From positions 1-64,000 of the forward strand of contig BBOA01000003.1 in assembly GCA_001485295.1 (NCBI GenBank): a stretch of 64,000 bases of DNA, in the 5' to 3' direction. The notes under the pieces were generated by a model. The model worked only from the letters and a program-made list of their open reading frames with translations, ran no database searches and was not told where the DNA came from. This document shows positions 63,727 through 64,000 of the stretch, one piece after another (position 1 is the stretch's first letter; the number at the start of each line of letters is the position of its first letter). The stretch is from Type-B symbiont of Plautia stali. GTDB taxonomy: Bacteria > Pseudomonadota > Gammaproteobacteria > Enterobacterales > Enterobacteriaceae. A program made the position numbers and the translations under genes.

Positions 63727-64000
63727 GGCCGCATGTAGATCGCGGCTGACGCGTAGATAGCCGAGCTGAGCCGACAGCCTGGCGCCGCCGTCGCGCGGAT
63801 GCTGCTTCGGCGGCCATCAGCGCCAGAATATCGACATTCGGCACGATGCTATAGTTCGCCTGCTTAAAGCGCGCGCAGGTCGGCATGAGGCGCCAAGCCC
63901 GGCGATGTTGAAGCTCTTGAAAGGGGAGATCAGCTTGATGCTGCGCGGCGTCTTCGCTCAGGCTGGCGAAGGGGATATAGCGCGCGCCGGGCGTCAGCAG
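63727..64000 (-). pseudogene. MalY/PatB-type aminotransferase, partial
   Basis: Read from the window edge, the minus strand gives LLTPGARYIPFASLSEDAAQ then, in the next frame, IKLISPFKSFNIAGLGASC, where the Lys of SPFKSFNIAGL is the PLP-binding residue. Later frames give ANYSIVPNVDILALMAAEAA. This matches the MalY/PatB (C-S lyase) family. The gene runs past the end of the window, has at least one frameshift and is fused with the yecM end. Confidence 0.7.

Overview
The window looks like a chromosome segment of an enterobacterium of the Erwinia/Pantoea type in an early-to-middle stage of genome erosion, as in an insect-associated symbiont (inference). The gene order is recognisably the E. coli 43-45 minute region: O-antigen cluster, his operon, yeeZ, plaP, sbcB, dacD, yeeA, yeeX, then dcm/yedJ, dgcQ, dsrB, rcsA, fliR, yedD, amyA, fliTSDC, otsBA, che and flh genes, argS and yecM. 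It is interrupted by Erwinia/Pantoea-type accessory metabolism (gluconate dehydrogenase, hydantoinase, phn, transporters). About two thirds of recognisable genes are broken by stops, frameshifts, internal deletions or fusions. I recognised no insertion sequence.

Layout. 1-6000: AT-rich, ruined surface-polysaccharide cluster (glycosyltransferase, two LicC-like nucleotidyltransferases, phosphodiesterase-like, HAD, cupin, ABC exporter). 6010-6276: broken YbaK-family gene. 6324-13550: complete hisLGDCBHAFI on the minus strand with an attenuator. 13647-17878: remnants of yeeZ, plaP, acid phosphatase, otnC/otnI and a gluconate permease. 17960-19390: intact sbcB. 19553-21115: eroded island with P4-type integrase, hcp (type VI secretion) and an unknown hydrophobic gene. 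21759-26715: ruined dacD, gluconate dehydrogenase, yeeA and LacI genes around intact yeeX and DUF2442. 26894-28135: intact ArsR/PanE-like pair. 28285-40250: mostly ruined accessory genes plus tRNA-Asn. 40413-46650: ruined dcm, intact-length vsr, ruined dgcQ, intact dsrB, ruined receptor gene. 46869-54178: ruined rcsA, fliR, amyA and flagellin genes with intact yedD and one small hypothetical gene. 54662-62611: ruined pyridoxal kinase-like gene, intact otsBA, collapsed chemotaxis/flagellar block, intact argS. 63248-64000: broken yecM and a MalY/PatB-like gene.

How it fits together. What survives intact is histidine synthesis, trehalose synthesis, arginyl-tRNA charging, exonuclease I, and a few small proteins. 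Motility, chemotaxis, capsule/O-antigen, c-di-GMP signalling and most catabolism have been lost. This suggests a bacterium that no longer swims or builds a complex surface but still makes histidine, possibly for a host.

The most unusual sequence-level signal is the abundance of CTAG, a tetranucleotide normally very rare in enterobacteria. It coincides with a dead dcm gene and a vsr gene that lacks two codons in its zinc-binding segment. Many amber stops in the pseudogenes lie in CTAG. A second pattern is repeated short tandem duplications of 11-22 bp, one of which helped destroy dcm.
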